Position numbers and translations under genes: made by a program. DNA of 64,000 nt from Actinomucor elegans (Eukaryota; Mucoromycota; Mucoromycetes; Mucorales; Mucoraceae): NCBI GenBank assembly GCA_026027325.1, contig JAMSLZ010000006.1, forward strand, positions 682,001 through 746,000, given 5' to 3'. Position 1 is the stretch's first letter. Each line of letters begins with the position of its first letter. A model generated the notes under the pieces. The model was not told the origin of the DNA and did not search any database. It was given only the letters and a program-made list of their open reading frames with translations. Shown here one piece after another: positions 1 through 11,530 of the stretch.

Positions 1-776
1 GACAAGACAAATACAACATGGAATAACGTCATATGGATAGATACAGATCCAGGCGATGTGTCTGATGTAGAGTTACCATCATCGTAGTCATCAGTATCCT
101 TGGTTTTGTTCGTATCATCGTCGGTATCACTGGTATCTTCATCGTTGTCTTTTCCATTACCATCGACCGTATTGTTAGGCGAATAGCGTTTATGGTACTG
201 ATGTGCTGGCGAAATAGGCGGCACAGGAGAGTTGTGCGCCAAGGGTGAACTGGTTTGAGAATGTGGTGTAGGTGATAGTGGCGAGTTATCTGGTGTAATA
301 GTACTGCTACTTTCTTGATCTTCTTGATCATGCGTTTGCTGCTGCTGTTGCTGTTGCTTTTGTTGCTGAGGTGAAGTAAGGCTGACGGGATGACCTACAA
401 ATGTTAAATCGTCCATGGTAAGTTGAAATTTACGATCACAAAGCGATGATCTCGGTGCCAATGTGTCTGCTAAAAACGAAACATCCAAGTTAAATATGGT
501 ATCACGTCCTGCGGAGGTATCTCGCTTGCTATCATGATGGTCATGGTGATCCGTGCTTGTATTTGTGTCATTACTGTTGGCATTAGATGTACGTCGAAGG
601 TCTTCGAGATCAGCTTGGAAATTACGCGTTGTGATCGAGGAACCAACAGTGAAATCTTTGATATTGTTTCGTCGTCTATTAGGAGAAGGTCTTTGAGGAT
701 CAGGAGGGTAGCTGAATAGATAATGATGTCCTCTTGTAGAATTCACTACAAGTAATATTGCCAGCAATGAACTCAT
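1..776 (-). CDS. NPR3: NPR3-like nitrogen permease regulator, N-terminal part
   Basis: Seen: one open frame runs from ATG at 776 to the left edge with no stop or intron, giving about 258 residues; the 3' part lies outside the window. It starts MSSLLAILLVVNSTRGHHYL followed by FSYPPDP, the usual opening of Npr3/NPRL3 proteins. It also has SFLADTLAPRSSLCDRKFQL with DDLTFVGHPV (about residues 95-125), a low-complexity linker rich in Gln, Ser, Pro and Asp (about 130-240), and MTLFHVVFVL at the edge, which is the conserved block where the longin-like domain resumes. Known: Npr3 pairs with Npr2 in SEACIT/GATOR1, the GTPase-activating complex that turns off TORC1 at the vacuole when amino acids are scarce. 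Inference: the acidic linker is a fast-evolving insertion as in other fungal Npr3. The family call is firm; completeness cannot be judged here. Confidence 0.88.
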   Translation of the reverse strand, partial: MSSLLAILLVVNSTRGHHYLFSYPPDPQRPSPNRRRNNIKDFTVGSSITTRNFQADLEDLRRTSNANSNDTNTSTDHHDHHDSKRDTSAGRDTIFNLDVSFLADTLAPRSSLCDRKFQLTMDDLTFVGHPVSLTSPQQQKQQQQQQQTHDQEDQESSSTITPDNSPLSPTPHSQTSSPLAHNSPVPPISPAHQYHKRYSPNNTVDGNGKDNDEDTSDTDDDTNKTKDTDDYDDGNSTSDTSPGSVSIHMTLFHVVFVL

Positions 777-1930
777 GGTATACTACAGTTATGACGAGAA
801 TAACAAAGGCAGGAGGGTGCTTGGCTGAGGCTCCAGCTTGTCTTTGATTTTATTGGCTGGCTGTGATTAAGGTAATAAAAATATGCAATGGAAAATTTCG
901 ACTTGAATTCATCTTTGATAATAAAAATGTCCAATTAGATACTAGTTGTTTTAATATAATTTGCGCAGAATTTAATTCTAATATAAAGGTCTTTTTTATT
1001 ATTTGAAATATAGAGCCATTTTAAATTACAAACGATTTATTCCTTTATTGGTTTGGTGATAATAAACTTACATTTTTTATAGTATAAAAAAAAAAAAAAA
1101 TGAAAGAAAAAGCATTACAATATCCAGTCATAAGAAATACAAGATATGATGCTATTATTTTGATCTCTTTATTTTGCACTGCAAAAGATGGCCTGAAGGC
1201 AAAACCCCGTCTCATTCCTTAATTTTCATTCTTGTTTAATTGAGTGTGAAAAAATGAAACAATAACAAAGAGATCAAAATGCGATATTCATACTGAAAAA
1301 AAAAAAGATGCAGACCAATAATAGTACGTAAAGAATTAAATTGTGGAACGAATGACGTAAATATGCTATAGTATAATCGCCTTTAAAAACGCATGCTATG
1401 CTTATTTTATCAATAGATGAATATATCATACCAATTTCTCGGTATTTGAAGGCATTTTTTTCCCTTCTGCGATGCTCTGACCGAAGCATTGTTGCCTTAT
1501 CCATCTTATTGGCCGAGAATCATATCCTTTATCTGTTGTATTGCTTCAGTAATCATATACAAATCCTATATAGCTCCCGAGAGCAACTTTTTTTTTAAAA
1601 CGTAAATCAGGGCTCATTCTTGGCAGCAAAAGGATACAAAGAAAAACATTTAGATAAGCCATAGCTTCTTTTTTATTCAATGGCCGCTATACAGTTTGCG
1701 GGATGCCATTTTGATTGTTTTCGCTTTTCTTCTTTTTTACTTTTTTATCACCGAAACTATCATTGAACTGCAAAGATCAGTTCTGCTTGTTTTATTTTTG
1801 GTAGGTATTGAACTGAACTCGATTTCGATCGAGATTTGTCAAAATACTTGAGCATATGGCTAATTCATTTGCTCATTTATTCACCATTATCTATAGATCT
1901 CTTTGAAATCAGTACCACATATTTGACCAA
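777..1930. other. Intergenic, no gene seen
   Basis: AT-rich spacer between the starts of the divergent NPR3 and Ras genes, so it should contain both promoters. Short open frames near 1274-1598 have no recognisable protein and no splice support. There are A/T homopolymer runs near 1087 and 1590. No RNA gene was recognised. Confidence 0.6.
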
Positions 1931-2831
1931 ATGATGTTATATAAGCTTGTAGTCCTCGGCGACGGTGGTGTTGGCAAAGTAATGCTATTTTCTTTTGATT
2001 GTTCATATCGATTATTGACTCGCTTTTATATATAGACTGCGCTTACAATTCAGGTAATTTGTAACACTTTTTGCTACTGTGCAACTAACTATCTATCCGC
2101 TACAGCTTTGTTTGAATCACTTTGTTGGTAAGCAATCGCATGAATTACATAATAGTTCATCTTTCTTACTTGTTTTTTTTTGCATTCGATAGAGGTATAT
2201 AGGTCTCCTATTATCATTCTCCTAATCAACTAATCCTGTTCAATAGACATATGATCCAACTATTGAAGATTCATATCGTAAGCAGGTGGTAATTGATGAT
2301 CAACCCTGCATCTTGGAAGTGTTAGATACGGCAGGACAAGGTAAAAAGACGCGTATATAACTGCCAATTGTATACTGATACATTGATAATAGAGGAATAC
2401 ACTGCATTACGAGATCAATGGATTAGGTATATATAAGTATATATATTGGCAATTGGATCAATCTCTCATATTTATATAGAGATGGTGAAGGGTTCTTATT
2501 AGTTTATTCAATTACCTCGCGTTCAACGTATGATCGTATTGAAAGATTCCGTGACCAAATATTTAGAGTCAAAGACGTAGATAATGTACCATTAATGCTG
2601 GTAGGCAATAAATGCGACAAAGTGACAGAAAGAGAGGTATCAAGAGAAGAAGGCTATGCTACTGCAAAAAGACTCGCTTGTGATTTTATTGAAACCTCAG
2701 CAAAGACATGCGTCAATGTAGAACGATCTTTCTATCAAGTAGTAAAAGCTATTCGAGCGCAAAGAGAGGGATTACGCCCACCCAAGGGAAAGCCCAAGAA
2801 AGAAAAGAAGAACAAGTGCTTAATTTTATAA
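1931..2831 (+). CDS. Ras-family small GTPase
   Basis: Molecular switch at the membrane. Exons by splice sites: 1931-1978, 2036-2053, 2106-2127, 2193-2194, 2247-2340, 2393-2426, 2480-2831; these sum to 570 nt (189 residues). Motifs in order: P-loop GDGGVGKT (about 10-17), switch [27 protein letters not shown], then a Lys-rich tail ([11 protein letters not shown]) and the C-terminal CaaX box CLIL, which predicts prenylation and membrane anchoring. Exon 4 is only two bases (AG). Without it the frame hits a TGA; with it the sequence reads [14 protein letters not shown], matching the form [14 protein letters not shown] of fungal Ras proteins. The 3' end faces NCS-1 with 12 bp between stop codons. 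A second ATG lies directly after the first. The Ras family call is certain; which Ras paralogue (Ras1/2/3 of Mucorales) is not decided. Confidence 0.95.
2193..2194 (+). other. 2-nt internal exon (AG) of the Ras gene
   Basis: Upstream intron 2128-2192 has donor GTAAGC and a pyrimidine-rich run ending TTCGATAG. Downstream intron 2195-2246 has donor GTATAT, a branch-like CTAAT and acceptor CAATAG. The two bases complete GAG (Glu) in HFVETYDP. Direct joining of exon 3 to exon 5 would read GAC ATA TGA and stop. Confidence 0.8.
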
Positions 2832-2843
2832 TAAATTGTTTAT

Positions 2844-3674
2844 TTAAACCATACCATCATACAAGTTTAATGCTTGTAAAATGGTTGGGTCCTTCTTTGA
2901 TCCTTCTTTAAACTCTTCCATCGATAACTTATTGTCTTTATCCTATGTGTGATGTGTTAGTGGATTGGTATGCTGCATCATGATATACTTACATTGTCCA
3001 TCAGATCAAAAATCTTATTTACGCGCTTTTCTGGTGTATCTTCATCTGGTGGTAGTTTAACCATACTGCCAACCATTTTATAAATTGCATCTACTATACG
3101 TAACATTTCTTCACGAGTGATGTATCCATCATTATCTATATCATACAGCTAGTACAATATTAGTCTCCTGTGCTTATATATAGACACTATGCTTATTTAC
3201 TTGAAATGCCCCTATAAATAATATTAATGCCTCGCTTCTCTACAAATCTTTCTCTACTTACATAACAGCTTTTCATCTACTCTGCCTCGACTTGTAACAG
3301 ACAATGCCACAATAAACTCTTTAAAGTTGATCATGCCATTTTTATCACCATCAAACACGTTGAATACATAGTCTGCAAACCGAGAAGGATCACCAAAAGG
3401 AAAGAACTGTTTATAAATCTTTTGAAATTCAGTCTTGTCCAGTTCACCAGAAGGACAATCCTTTAGAAACCCCTTGTACCTTTTGGTGTGTATGATTTAA
3501 TATACTTTTCTCTATATCATGAACGAGTTACGTTACCATTGTTGCAATTCCTTCTTTTCAACTTGAAGCAAGTTAATACAAGCAATCAGTCATGCATGCG
3601 TAATACTTACAATAAGTACACTTTTGAAGGTCTGTCAGTTCTTCTGGACTAAGTTTACTTTGTGCTTTGCCCAT
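2844..3674 (-). CDS. NCS1: Neuronal calcium sensor NCS-1/frequenin
   Basis: Calcium-binding EF-hand protein. Exons (transcript order): 3611-3674, 3537-3561, 3262-3479, 3201-3211, 2993-3148, 2844-2942, total 573 nt = 190 residues, exactly the usual NCS-1 length. Starts [13 protein letters not shown], so Gly2 is a typical N-myristoylation site. Degenerate first EF-hand with the KDCPSGEL block, then Ca2+ loops in [25 protein letters not shown] and [12 protein letters not shown]; ends ALNLYDGMV. Known: fungal NCS-1 binds Ca2+ and activates the phosphatidylinositol 4-kinase Pik1 at the Golgi and plasma membrane, and acts in calcium tolerance. Exon 4 has only 11 nt (GG GCA TTT CAA) and is needed to give LLWAFQLYD across the junction. 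The gene converges on Ras, so the two 3' UTRs almost certainly overlap. Confidence 0.95.
3201..3211 (-). other. 11-nt internal exon of NCS-1
   Basis: Flanked by an ATAG acceptor (rc of 3212-3215) and a GTAAAT donor (rc of 3195-3200). It supplies the second and third bases of Trp plus Ala-Phe-Gln of the conserved WAFQLYD block; skipping it changes the frame (11 is not a multiple of 3). Confidence 0.9.
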
Positions 3675-5326
3675 GGTAGATTAAGAGATGATTAAAGAAA
3701 AAGAAGAAAAAAAAATACTTTTTCCGACAATCCCTCTGTATATTTATAAATGGTAAATCGATTTACGTCACTAAGCTATATAGTTTTCATCCGTCTACTA
3801 GCCATCTTCTCTCTCGTTTTTATAGTACTTGGATCAAAGAAATACGCGTTCATTGTTTCTATCCAGCTAATCAATACTACAAGTACCTTGGTCTTAAAAC
3901 CATGTTCTATGTGCTCCTTTATTTGTCGTTGACTAAGCCCAATTTTCAGGAAACCATTAAAACGGTAGGATGACCAAGCAAATCTTGTCTTATATTTGTA
4001 AGTCGGACTTTCCGTTTGCTTAATGTATTTGACAACGACAAACAAGATATTATTTATTAGTTTCTAGAGTATCGCTGCCTTTTATTCCGAAGAATATATA
4101 TATATTACATCTGCTCCTATATTTCTGAACAAAGAAAATAGGTAATACAAAGATTACACAGAGGGCTCATCCAAAGAATGCGCAGTACCTTGAATGGATT
4201 GACAGTCGAAGAAGGAGAAAAAAAAGTTACACCATAAGTACATCATTAAACCAACCCAAAAACATATATATAAATTAACGAATGTTGTAAATTTACAAAT
4301 GTCACTTAATGCATCAAAATAAATTGTGCAGATCAGGTCTTTTACAAACTTTTACAGTTCATTTTAAACATCAACTACTAACAAGATGCAACCTGAAACC
4401 GAGATTTAATGTTGAAAAGTATGCCATATAGATTTTCTAAGCTATATATTTCTGAAAAGAATTAGATGAGAATAAATTTTAAACTTGGAACGCGACTAAC
4501 GCTAAATCAAGTTTTTTAGACTTAGGTAAAGTTGTAAATAATTAGGTTCTCTTTTGATGAATAATGATTATTCTGTGAAAGAGTGAAAGACATAATTCTG
4601 TACCAGAGGGATACAAGAGTTTTTGGTAGCGCTTTATAGCATTTTCTACAAATTACTTATAAAAGCTTATTCAATGAAAAGAGTACATTTTGCTCTTCAT
4701 ATTTCCCGATAAGCAAAGCTCGATCTCAGATCAGCAGCGATATGGAGTTAGTTTAAGTTTTCAAAGAGTATCACGACAGCAGTCTAAATGTTCACCTACC
4801 GCTGGTTAATAAAAGCTTTATTTTTTGTTATTATTATTAATTTAGGCTCAGCTACTAAACTTTCGTGCATAAAACCTGTCATTATTATAATGGAAGAGGT
4901 CAGTGAATGTTTGCATTTTATACTTTTAATAAACCCTGCGTGAAATTTAATGGTTTATATACTAATAAGGCTTAAGCAAGATTAAGTATGTAAAACACTA
5001 TAAATTTTTAAATGACATTAACTCTTGATTGACTTTATATATTATTACAGAAGTCTTTTAGTTAAAAACTTATATTAAATCCTACTTGTTTCTCTAGAAT
5101 CAGAGGCGCACCTTTGTCTGCTATTAATTATGACGCATTGTTGTATTTCAAGAACTTCTGTTCAGTGGCACTATGGTGCGGGCGGCGGCGGCGGCTACGG
5201 TTGTGCGCTCCGTTGGCCAATGAAATGAGCGTATTCGCGTAAGAGAAAATTTTGCTAAACGCCAGTTTTTTTTCTTTCGGTTGGTTGTTTTTGCTTCTCA
5301 TAAATATCAAAACATCAAATTAGAAA
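3675..5326. other. Intergenic, no gene seen
   Basis: About 1.65 kb of AT-rich spacer holding the NCS-1 and MTR3 promoters. Open frames at 3750-3932 (+) and 3776-4045 (-) overlap each other and resemble no protein family I know. A short GC-rich (GGC)n-type patch at about 5171-5196 stands out against the AT-rich background and lies 130 bp upstream of the MTR3 start. Confidence 0.55.
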
Positions 5327-6298
5327 ATGGATCGCAAGCGTGTTAATGGACCTGAAGCAAGCGTTTCTCCCATATTTAAGAAAACAGAAGATGCTTTACC
5401 TATTATCAATTCCGAAAAAAAGAGACTAGATCAAAGAGGAGCTGAAGATATTAGACCAATCTGTAAGCATCCAGATTCCTTTACTTTTGACATTGGAGCT
5501 CACTCGGTATTATAGTTTTAAAGACTGGACTCGTGACACAAGCAAACGGATCAGCATATATTGAAGTTGGAAACACAAAAGTGACATGTGCTGTGTAAGT
5601 TTTTGTTCATAATGAACGCGATTCTAGTTTTTGACATTCTATCGATCAGTTATGGTCCTCGACAATTAAAGAAAGCAGAATTCTCCAACTTGTGTAAAAT
5701 TAACTGCGACTTTAAATTCTCGACATTTTCTTGCACAAAAAGAAGAGGTCAAATGAAGGTAAATATACAACCACAACAACAACAAAAAAAAAAAAAAAAA
5801 AAAAAAAATGTGCACTATGATTCAAGCATTGAAACGATATAGGACCCCGAAGAAAAAGAATTTTCTCAAATCTTGGTAGAAGCGCTTACACCAGCTGTCA
5901 GAGTCGAGTTATTACCGAAATCAGCTATCGACATCTATGTCAATGTACTCGAGAACGATGGAACTAGTTCGTGTCTTGCAGCTGCCATTATTGCATCCAG
6001 TGTAGCTTTGGCTGATGCTGGTATTGAGATGCTGGATCAAGTCACTGCTTGCTCTGGTATTTTAACAAAAGATCAAGTGATTTTGATGGATGGCACAGAC
6101 AAGGAAGAAGAGCAAAAGGATGGTTCATTAGTGTTGTCGTATATGCCTTCATTGAATGAAGTCACTCATATACTTCAAACTGGCAGTTCTGATATTGCTA
6201 TTACTTCGAAAGCCGTTGAGCAGTGCATTGATGGCTGTTCAAAGATTTATAGTGTTATGTCGAATTCTTTATTACAATCATTAGATAGCGCTGCCTAA
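5327..6298 (+). CDS. MTR3: Exosome subunit Mtr3/EXOSC6 (RNase PH fold)
   Basis: Structural subunit of the RNA exosome core, the nuclear and cytoplasmic 3'-5' RNA processing complex. Exons 5327-5462, 5516-5594, 5650-5758, 5843-6298, total 780 nt = 259 residues. It reads DRKRVNGPEASVSP, RGAEDIRPI, TQANGSAYIEVGNTKV, CAVYGPRQ, then RGQMKDPEEKEFSQILVEALTPAVRVELLPKS and the DGTSSCLAAAIIASSVALAD block of RNase PH proteins. GPE near the N-terminus and QANGSAYIE favour the Mtr3 branch over Rrp41 and Rrp46. Known: Mtr3 is catalytically inactive and forms part of the six-membered ring. The third intron (5759-5842) carries a run of about 24 A. The other RNase PH-type subunits are the main alternative, but the N-terminus argues against them. 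Confidence 0.9.
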
Positions 6299-6777
6299 GA
6301 TTAATAAAATATACACATTTAAAAAGTCAAATTTGAAAAAGCACTTGATGATCTTTACGTCGTTCGATGCACAACAATCTATCTAGACTTTTTATTATAT
6401 ACCAATAATACCACAGTAAATTACTAGAAGGGTTTGAATTGGTTTTCCTTTTTTAATAAACACTTGCAAGCTACTATAGAAATGCAATCAAGCATGTCGT
6501 CCATAGAAACACATTTTCAAATATCCTCATCTTACTATATATAAACAGATCCATCTTGAACAACACAAAAATTCAATTCGGAGAGCGGAAACAAGAGCTC
6601 TTTTGCACTAGTGCTCCTTAGTCTACAATTAGGTAAATAAGTTAATTATATAAACTAATGCAGCAGTTTATTGTAAACATATAAAAGCCTTATGCGACAT
6701 TAAGCCAAAATCGGTAAAGGGATCTATCGATTATTAAATCTATCGAAAAACTAACCGGCTCTGCGTTCGCTACGTTC
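6299..6777. other. Intergenic, no gene seen
   Basis: Spacer between the MTR3 stop and the dead transposase. It may contain the unrecognised 5' part of that element. No clear terminal inverted repeat was found. Confidence 0.5.
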
Positions 6778-7550
6778 ATGGCTGGTGTCTTCCTCTGGGG
6801 GTTATCTGAGAGGTGTATGGGCTTAAACGAACAAATCATAAAGTTGAAAAGCAAAAACTCTCATTTGAAAGAGGGTATTTCACACTTGAAAGCAAACATA
6901 TTACATAAAAGCAAAAAAAAACATCAGCACGACCAAAACCATTGGTTAAGGATATCCATCAAGTTTTACTACGGCTCACGGTGCGAGCGTCCTTCTTATC
7001 TAGATAGAAGAGAGGAATACTTGCTAAAACAGTATTTGCTACAAATAGAAACTTTATGATATCGATTATTGATGCCATTTGTGAAAAGGGAGTGATTAAT
7101 CTCATACTTCGTAAGCTAAAGGCTGTTCAGAAAAAGGAAACGGCAAAGTTGAAGAGGTCGAAGTAAACGCCAGGTTAGATACTCGTAGTGAACATTTCAT
7201 AAAGTCTTTGGTTGGTATCATGGATACTTTAGATTAATTTGATATGAAAGGCCGCTATTTTATTATGGACAACGCTGCCATTCATAAAATCGTTGAGATT
7301 CAAAACCTAACTACATTGTGCGGATATAAAGCCACATGCTTGTCGCCTTATTCACCATTTTTGAGCCCTATTGAATCGTTCTGATCCAGTCAAGGGGAGT
7401 ATTAGGGGAGATTGCCTGGCTGCAGATGACAATCTGAGCGCAAGAACCATTGAAACAGCCAAAATCGTGTCAGTCGATGAGTGTGTAAATTGGATAAACC
7501 ATTCATTTTTGCCTTTCGATAGATGTCTGGACCTTGAGCCAATGCTTTAA
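6778..7550 (+). pseudogene. Degenerate Tc1/mariner-like (DDE) transposase
   Basis: Broken coding sequence in more than one frame with internal stops. Recognisable pieces in order: a Lys-rich segment; KSLVGIMDTLD then a stop; GRYFIMDNAAIHK, which matches the block around the second catalytic Asp of Tc1/mariner-type superfamily endonucleases; CLSPYSPFLSPIESF then a stop in place of the usual Trp, matching the YSPFLNPIEEFW block with the third acidic residue; and SARTIETAKIVSVDECVNWI to the end near 7550. Known: this family cuts and pastes DNA transposons with short terminal inverted repeats. The copy is plainly inactive. The 5' limit is uncertain. Confidence 0.75.
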
Positions 7551-7671
7551 AAGTACCAGGTAAATAAGCTATCCGCAAAATTAAAATCACTATAGGCAAA
7601 AAGAAATTTATTGTCCACCAAATAAAAATAATAAAAAAACTACCTATAAATCTATAGTCAAAATCCAGTAT
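7551..7671. other. Short spacer
   Basis: AT-rich spacer between the transposase relic and the 3' end of the phosphatase gene; probably its 3' UTR region. Confidence 0.4.
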
Positions 7672-8436
7672 TTAAACCTCTGAAGCATCTCTCCAGTTGG
7701 CTGTATCTACATGCTTAATCTCTCTATGACGCCATGATTCAATTCTCATAAAAGCAGTGAGCAAAATCTGACATATATCGCCATGAGCCACCAAAATAAC
7801 AATCTTGCCCTCCATCTGACTTTCAATCTTATCTACAATGAAGCGGGTCGCTCTATCGCAAACACTACTGGTGGATTCAATACCATATTGGCTGTGTTCA
7901 CCATGATCAGGTGCAGTATCATCGTCTTTCCAACAAATGTTGTAATTAGAATCCGATGTCATGTCGAATTGGCCATACCAACGTTCTCTTAATTCCAATT
8001 CATGGATGGGTTTGGCTACTTTGCCATGGAGAACTGTTTCATTAAGTACACCTTGAATGATCTCAGCAGTTTCAACAGTACGTTTGAAAGGGGAGCAAAA
8101 CATGACTACGGGTGTATCATCGTCGGTAGGTGCTTCTTGTGTGGGGAAAAGATGCTTTGAAAGAAGCGTAGCAGACTAAATATATAATTATGTTGGCTCT
8201 TGGATCGAGTATTTTGTAAATATATATATATATATATTTGTTACCTCTTTAACTTGGATTTTGCCCTTTTCATGAAGACCATAACCAGTGTTTAAAGGTC
8301 CACCGTGAGGTGGAATCGCGATATCTGGGTTGGAACAAATCAATTGATCGTTATTTGCCAAAGAAAAGCCATGTCTTTGGATAATGTAGCGGTTCTTGAG
8401 GGTGGTTGGCAAATGGTTATATGTAAGCTGAGTCAT
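7672..8436 (-). CDS. Histidine phosphatase (phosphoglycerate-mutase-like)
   Basis: Exons 8245-8436 and 7672-8175, 231 residues. The catalytic motif RHGFSLANN lies at about 21-29 with His22 as the expected phospho-accepting residue. SPFKRTVETAE carries the second conserved Arg, LRERWYGQFD gives the acidic residue region, and VAHGD supplies the second catalytic His. Known: this branch-1 histidine phosphatase family includes cofactor-dependent phosphoglycerate mutases and many small-molecule or protein phosphatases. The length and the VAHGD block suggest a general phosphatase rather than glycolytic PGM, which has a different context. I chose ATG at 8436; the open frame extends four codons upstream only to a TTG, and an additional 5' exon cannot be excluded. 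The intron holds an (AT)n run. Substrate unknown. Confidence 0.85.
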
Positions 8437-9644
8437 TTTTTGACGCAAGGGCTGAAAAGGGACCTGAAAAGAACTTTTTTACAAGTTAGTCATAAATAAA
8501 CTATTCGTTCTTATCTCCGCCTACAATTTTAGATTTGATTGAAGTGAAGATCTAAAGCTTTTGGTCTCAGAAAAACCGTACTAGTAACCGAGGATTAATC
8601 TTGTAGGTAATAATCAAAGAAATTAGTTGTTAATTTGATTTTGTAAGTCTTGAGGATCCACGAAGCATGTCGATTAATAGATCTTATTTGGTTAATCATT
8701 ACTATTTAAATTATTTATTAGAGTCAAGAGCATATCCGCTGTATAATCCGCCATAGTATTATAGATGCGCTAGATAGCATACATAGCACTACTTGAATGT
8801 GAAACGTAAAAAAGAAAAACAATAGTAGTGAATAACTTTGAATCAATAAGGACATATTGATACAAAACTTCATAATTTCTAGCGGAAACAACGATTAAAC
8901 AGATACGTTTTTCCGCTTTTTGAAAAGAAGGCCTAAGGAATTCGACATGTTACAAGCGTTAGGTAATGATACTGCTAGATGGTCTGATGCCTTGGCGCCT
9001 TAAAAAAAAAGCTATCGAAGGGGATTTAATCCACGCTTTTATTTTATCAGCTTAGAAGCGTAAAGTAACACCATTGATATGAGTGAATCATATAGTAAAT
9101 TATTTTCATGCCCATCTTGTTTTTCAAAAATATTCTTGATGTTATAATAGTTTCAGCAGTTCCAGTTGAGCATGGAAGGCTATTCAGTTACGACATTAAA
9201 TTGGAATCAATCGGGAAATTTATAATCATTAGATAGATTCTATAAAATGCTTGTTCTTTACAGTCAATCGTTGAAATGTGTTATATCTATTGACTTTAGT
9301 AAATTAAAGACTGTAAAAAGTATGACGACATTTTCTGAATATAGGACAGTTATCAGATGCGATACTAAACCTAGGGTGGTCAGGAAGTGCAGACATGATA
9401 AAAATGAGGAAAATAGTTTGATTTCTGAAAAGGCCATTTTCCGCATCTCTAAATCTTGTTACAGATTCTAACAGATTCTAATTTAATGTTGCATTTGACA
9501 GCTAAAAAAATGTTCAAGCATGAAGCGCACATCAATTAGAACCACTTTGAAAATGTTACAATCCGGTTATATATCATTATTGGGATGTACTGAAAACTAC
9601 ATGTCTTAAAGAAACTAGATTTATAGATTTATAGATCTCTGGCC

Positions 9645-9674
9645 TGATCCCGGTCAAAAATCGCATGTGATTAG
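9645..9674 (+). repeat. Dispersed 30-bp repeat, copy 1
   Basis: Matches the window consensus TGATCCCGGTC-AAAAGTCGCATCTAATTAG at about 27 of 30 positions. Intergenic. Confidence 0.6.
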
Positions 9675-10169
9675 CACGTAATGCTAAGGATGAACTGTTG
9701 CATTCATCAAATCCTCCTTTCAACTGAATTACGTAAATCGATTAGTTTATAAATTAAAACTCGAGATTAATTCACGATTAATAAGCTATGGAAAATTGGA
9801 AAGAGACCGCGGTTTCTAATATCGGGACAAAGCACGCTTCGTAGTATAAATTTATACTTTGTCATAAGAAAAGCATATAGCATGCCTCATTAGGATCTGT
9901 AGCTAATATATGTGTTGAAACTTGGCATTAATTCGTGATCATCGACATCGAAAAGTGAATGTAGTTCTTTTCATTTTTTTTTTGTTTGTCGGAGTGAAAC
10001 AGAGATTCAAACAAAAATGGCGATGACGGTTGACAAGACTGCATTCAAAATTCAAAATTAGACAAATGGAACTAGAGGCTTTCTCTCTTCTGCGTTGCAT
10101 CTCCGAAGACATACTCAACATTTCCACGTCAATAATGTATCATTACAAAAAAAAATATACCAAACCCGA

Positions 10170-10600
10170 ATGTAGTGTTTGACAAGAATAATTTCAATTT
10201 GACTATGTCAACTTTGCGGTTTTTAGTATAAAAGCGAGTATAGCTACAAATACCATTTAACCTGAATTCATGAAATGTAACTGAAGCCATTAAAAAAAAT
10301 TCAGCAAGTTTAAATATACTGCCTGACAAGAACTATTCCGGCTTCTACTATCAATCTTATGGCCTCCAATACAAAGGTAAATACCAATAAAGGTAGCACT
10401 TAATTTGTGTTCATAAAATGAAGCTATATGATATGAAGATAATTATCAAGTATACTGCCTGGCGAGAATAATCTCACTTACTACTGTCGGATCCTACAGC
10501 TGTAAATGTTATATAAAACTCGATTTTTACAAAATTAAAGCTATCTTTAACTTTAACGTTCAGCACACTACAACTAATAGCTCCAAGTTCAACATCTAGT
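10170..10600 (+). repeat. Degenerate triplication, period about 140 bp
   Basis: Three similar blocks begin near 10173, 10320 and 10455, each containing a version of CTGCCTGACAAGAA(TA) followed by a TTC/TCACTTACTACT-like stretch. They are strongly diverged, so the array is old; no coding potential was seen. Confidence 0.4.
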
Positions 10601-11530
10601 ACATTGAAACTAAATATAATGATCATTAGATCTTTTGACTGATCCCGATTTTAATGTGGAAGCTAGAGATAGTAGTAAAATCAGTCTGATCAAAGTTTCT
10701 GCCAATTTTTTCGAATAAAACTGTGGAAGGGAAGGGAAGCAACACAAAGATAAAGAGATATATTAAAAGGTTTTGATAACTTTTGAGTAACCTACGCGAT
10801 ACATGCTTTGTTCGTGTAACGTTACATTTATATGCCTTTAGTTGGTATTACCATATTCGTTGAAATGGACATGTACACTTATAAGAGAACCTGTTTATCA
10901 GCCTTTCTAATTATGCATGTAAAAAGGCCGTGCATCTTATTAGAAGGAATGAATCGCATATGATATTCATCTGCGCTTTATGTAAAGAATACGTTGAATA
11001 AGTATTTGTTAAATGCCACTTAGCAATAAGAGCAAACTTCTTCAATCTGCAAGAGAAAAAAAAACTATCTAAGGTTTTGCTTTATTTTTTAAGTTAGTAG
11101 ACGTAGAAAGTCAGGTGGCTTCTATGCATTAGAAGTGTTTGCTTATCAAAGCTGCTGTCATTTTCTGAGAATACCATTTATATCCTTATTCTTAATGCAG
11201 CTCAAATGTACTTTGCTATATGGAGTATCAAGAAAAGGGACGAGGATCATCATCTCGATTGTCATTTGATTGTTAAACACCCATCCGATATAAAACAAAT
11301 ATTAGAACAAATATTTCTACTAATTATGTAAAGCACGCAAGAAATAGAGCTTGGTGAAGGGCATAAACCCTAAAATACGTAGTATATTTGCATTAAGAAA
11401 TAATCTGTCAAGTTGGTTTAATCTGGCCTCATATGTTCTGAATCTAATGATCTATTATAAAACTCATTTCAGCCTTTTTTTCCTTTCTTTCTACAGGCCG
11501 ATATAAAGTTAGAGATGTCTTCTCAATGGA

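Noticed and set aside
3750..4045. Open frames of 60 and 89 codons on opposite strands
   Set aside because: They overlap each other, match no family, have no splice context and lie in the promoter side of NCS-1.
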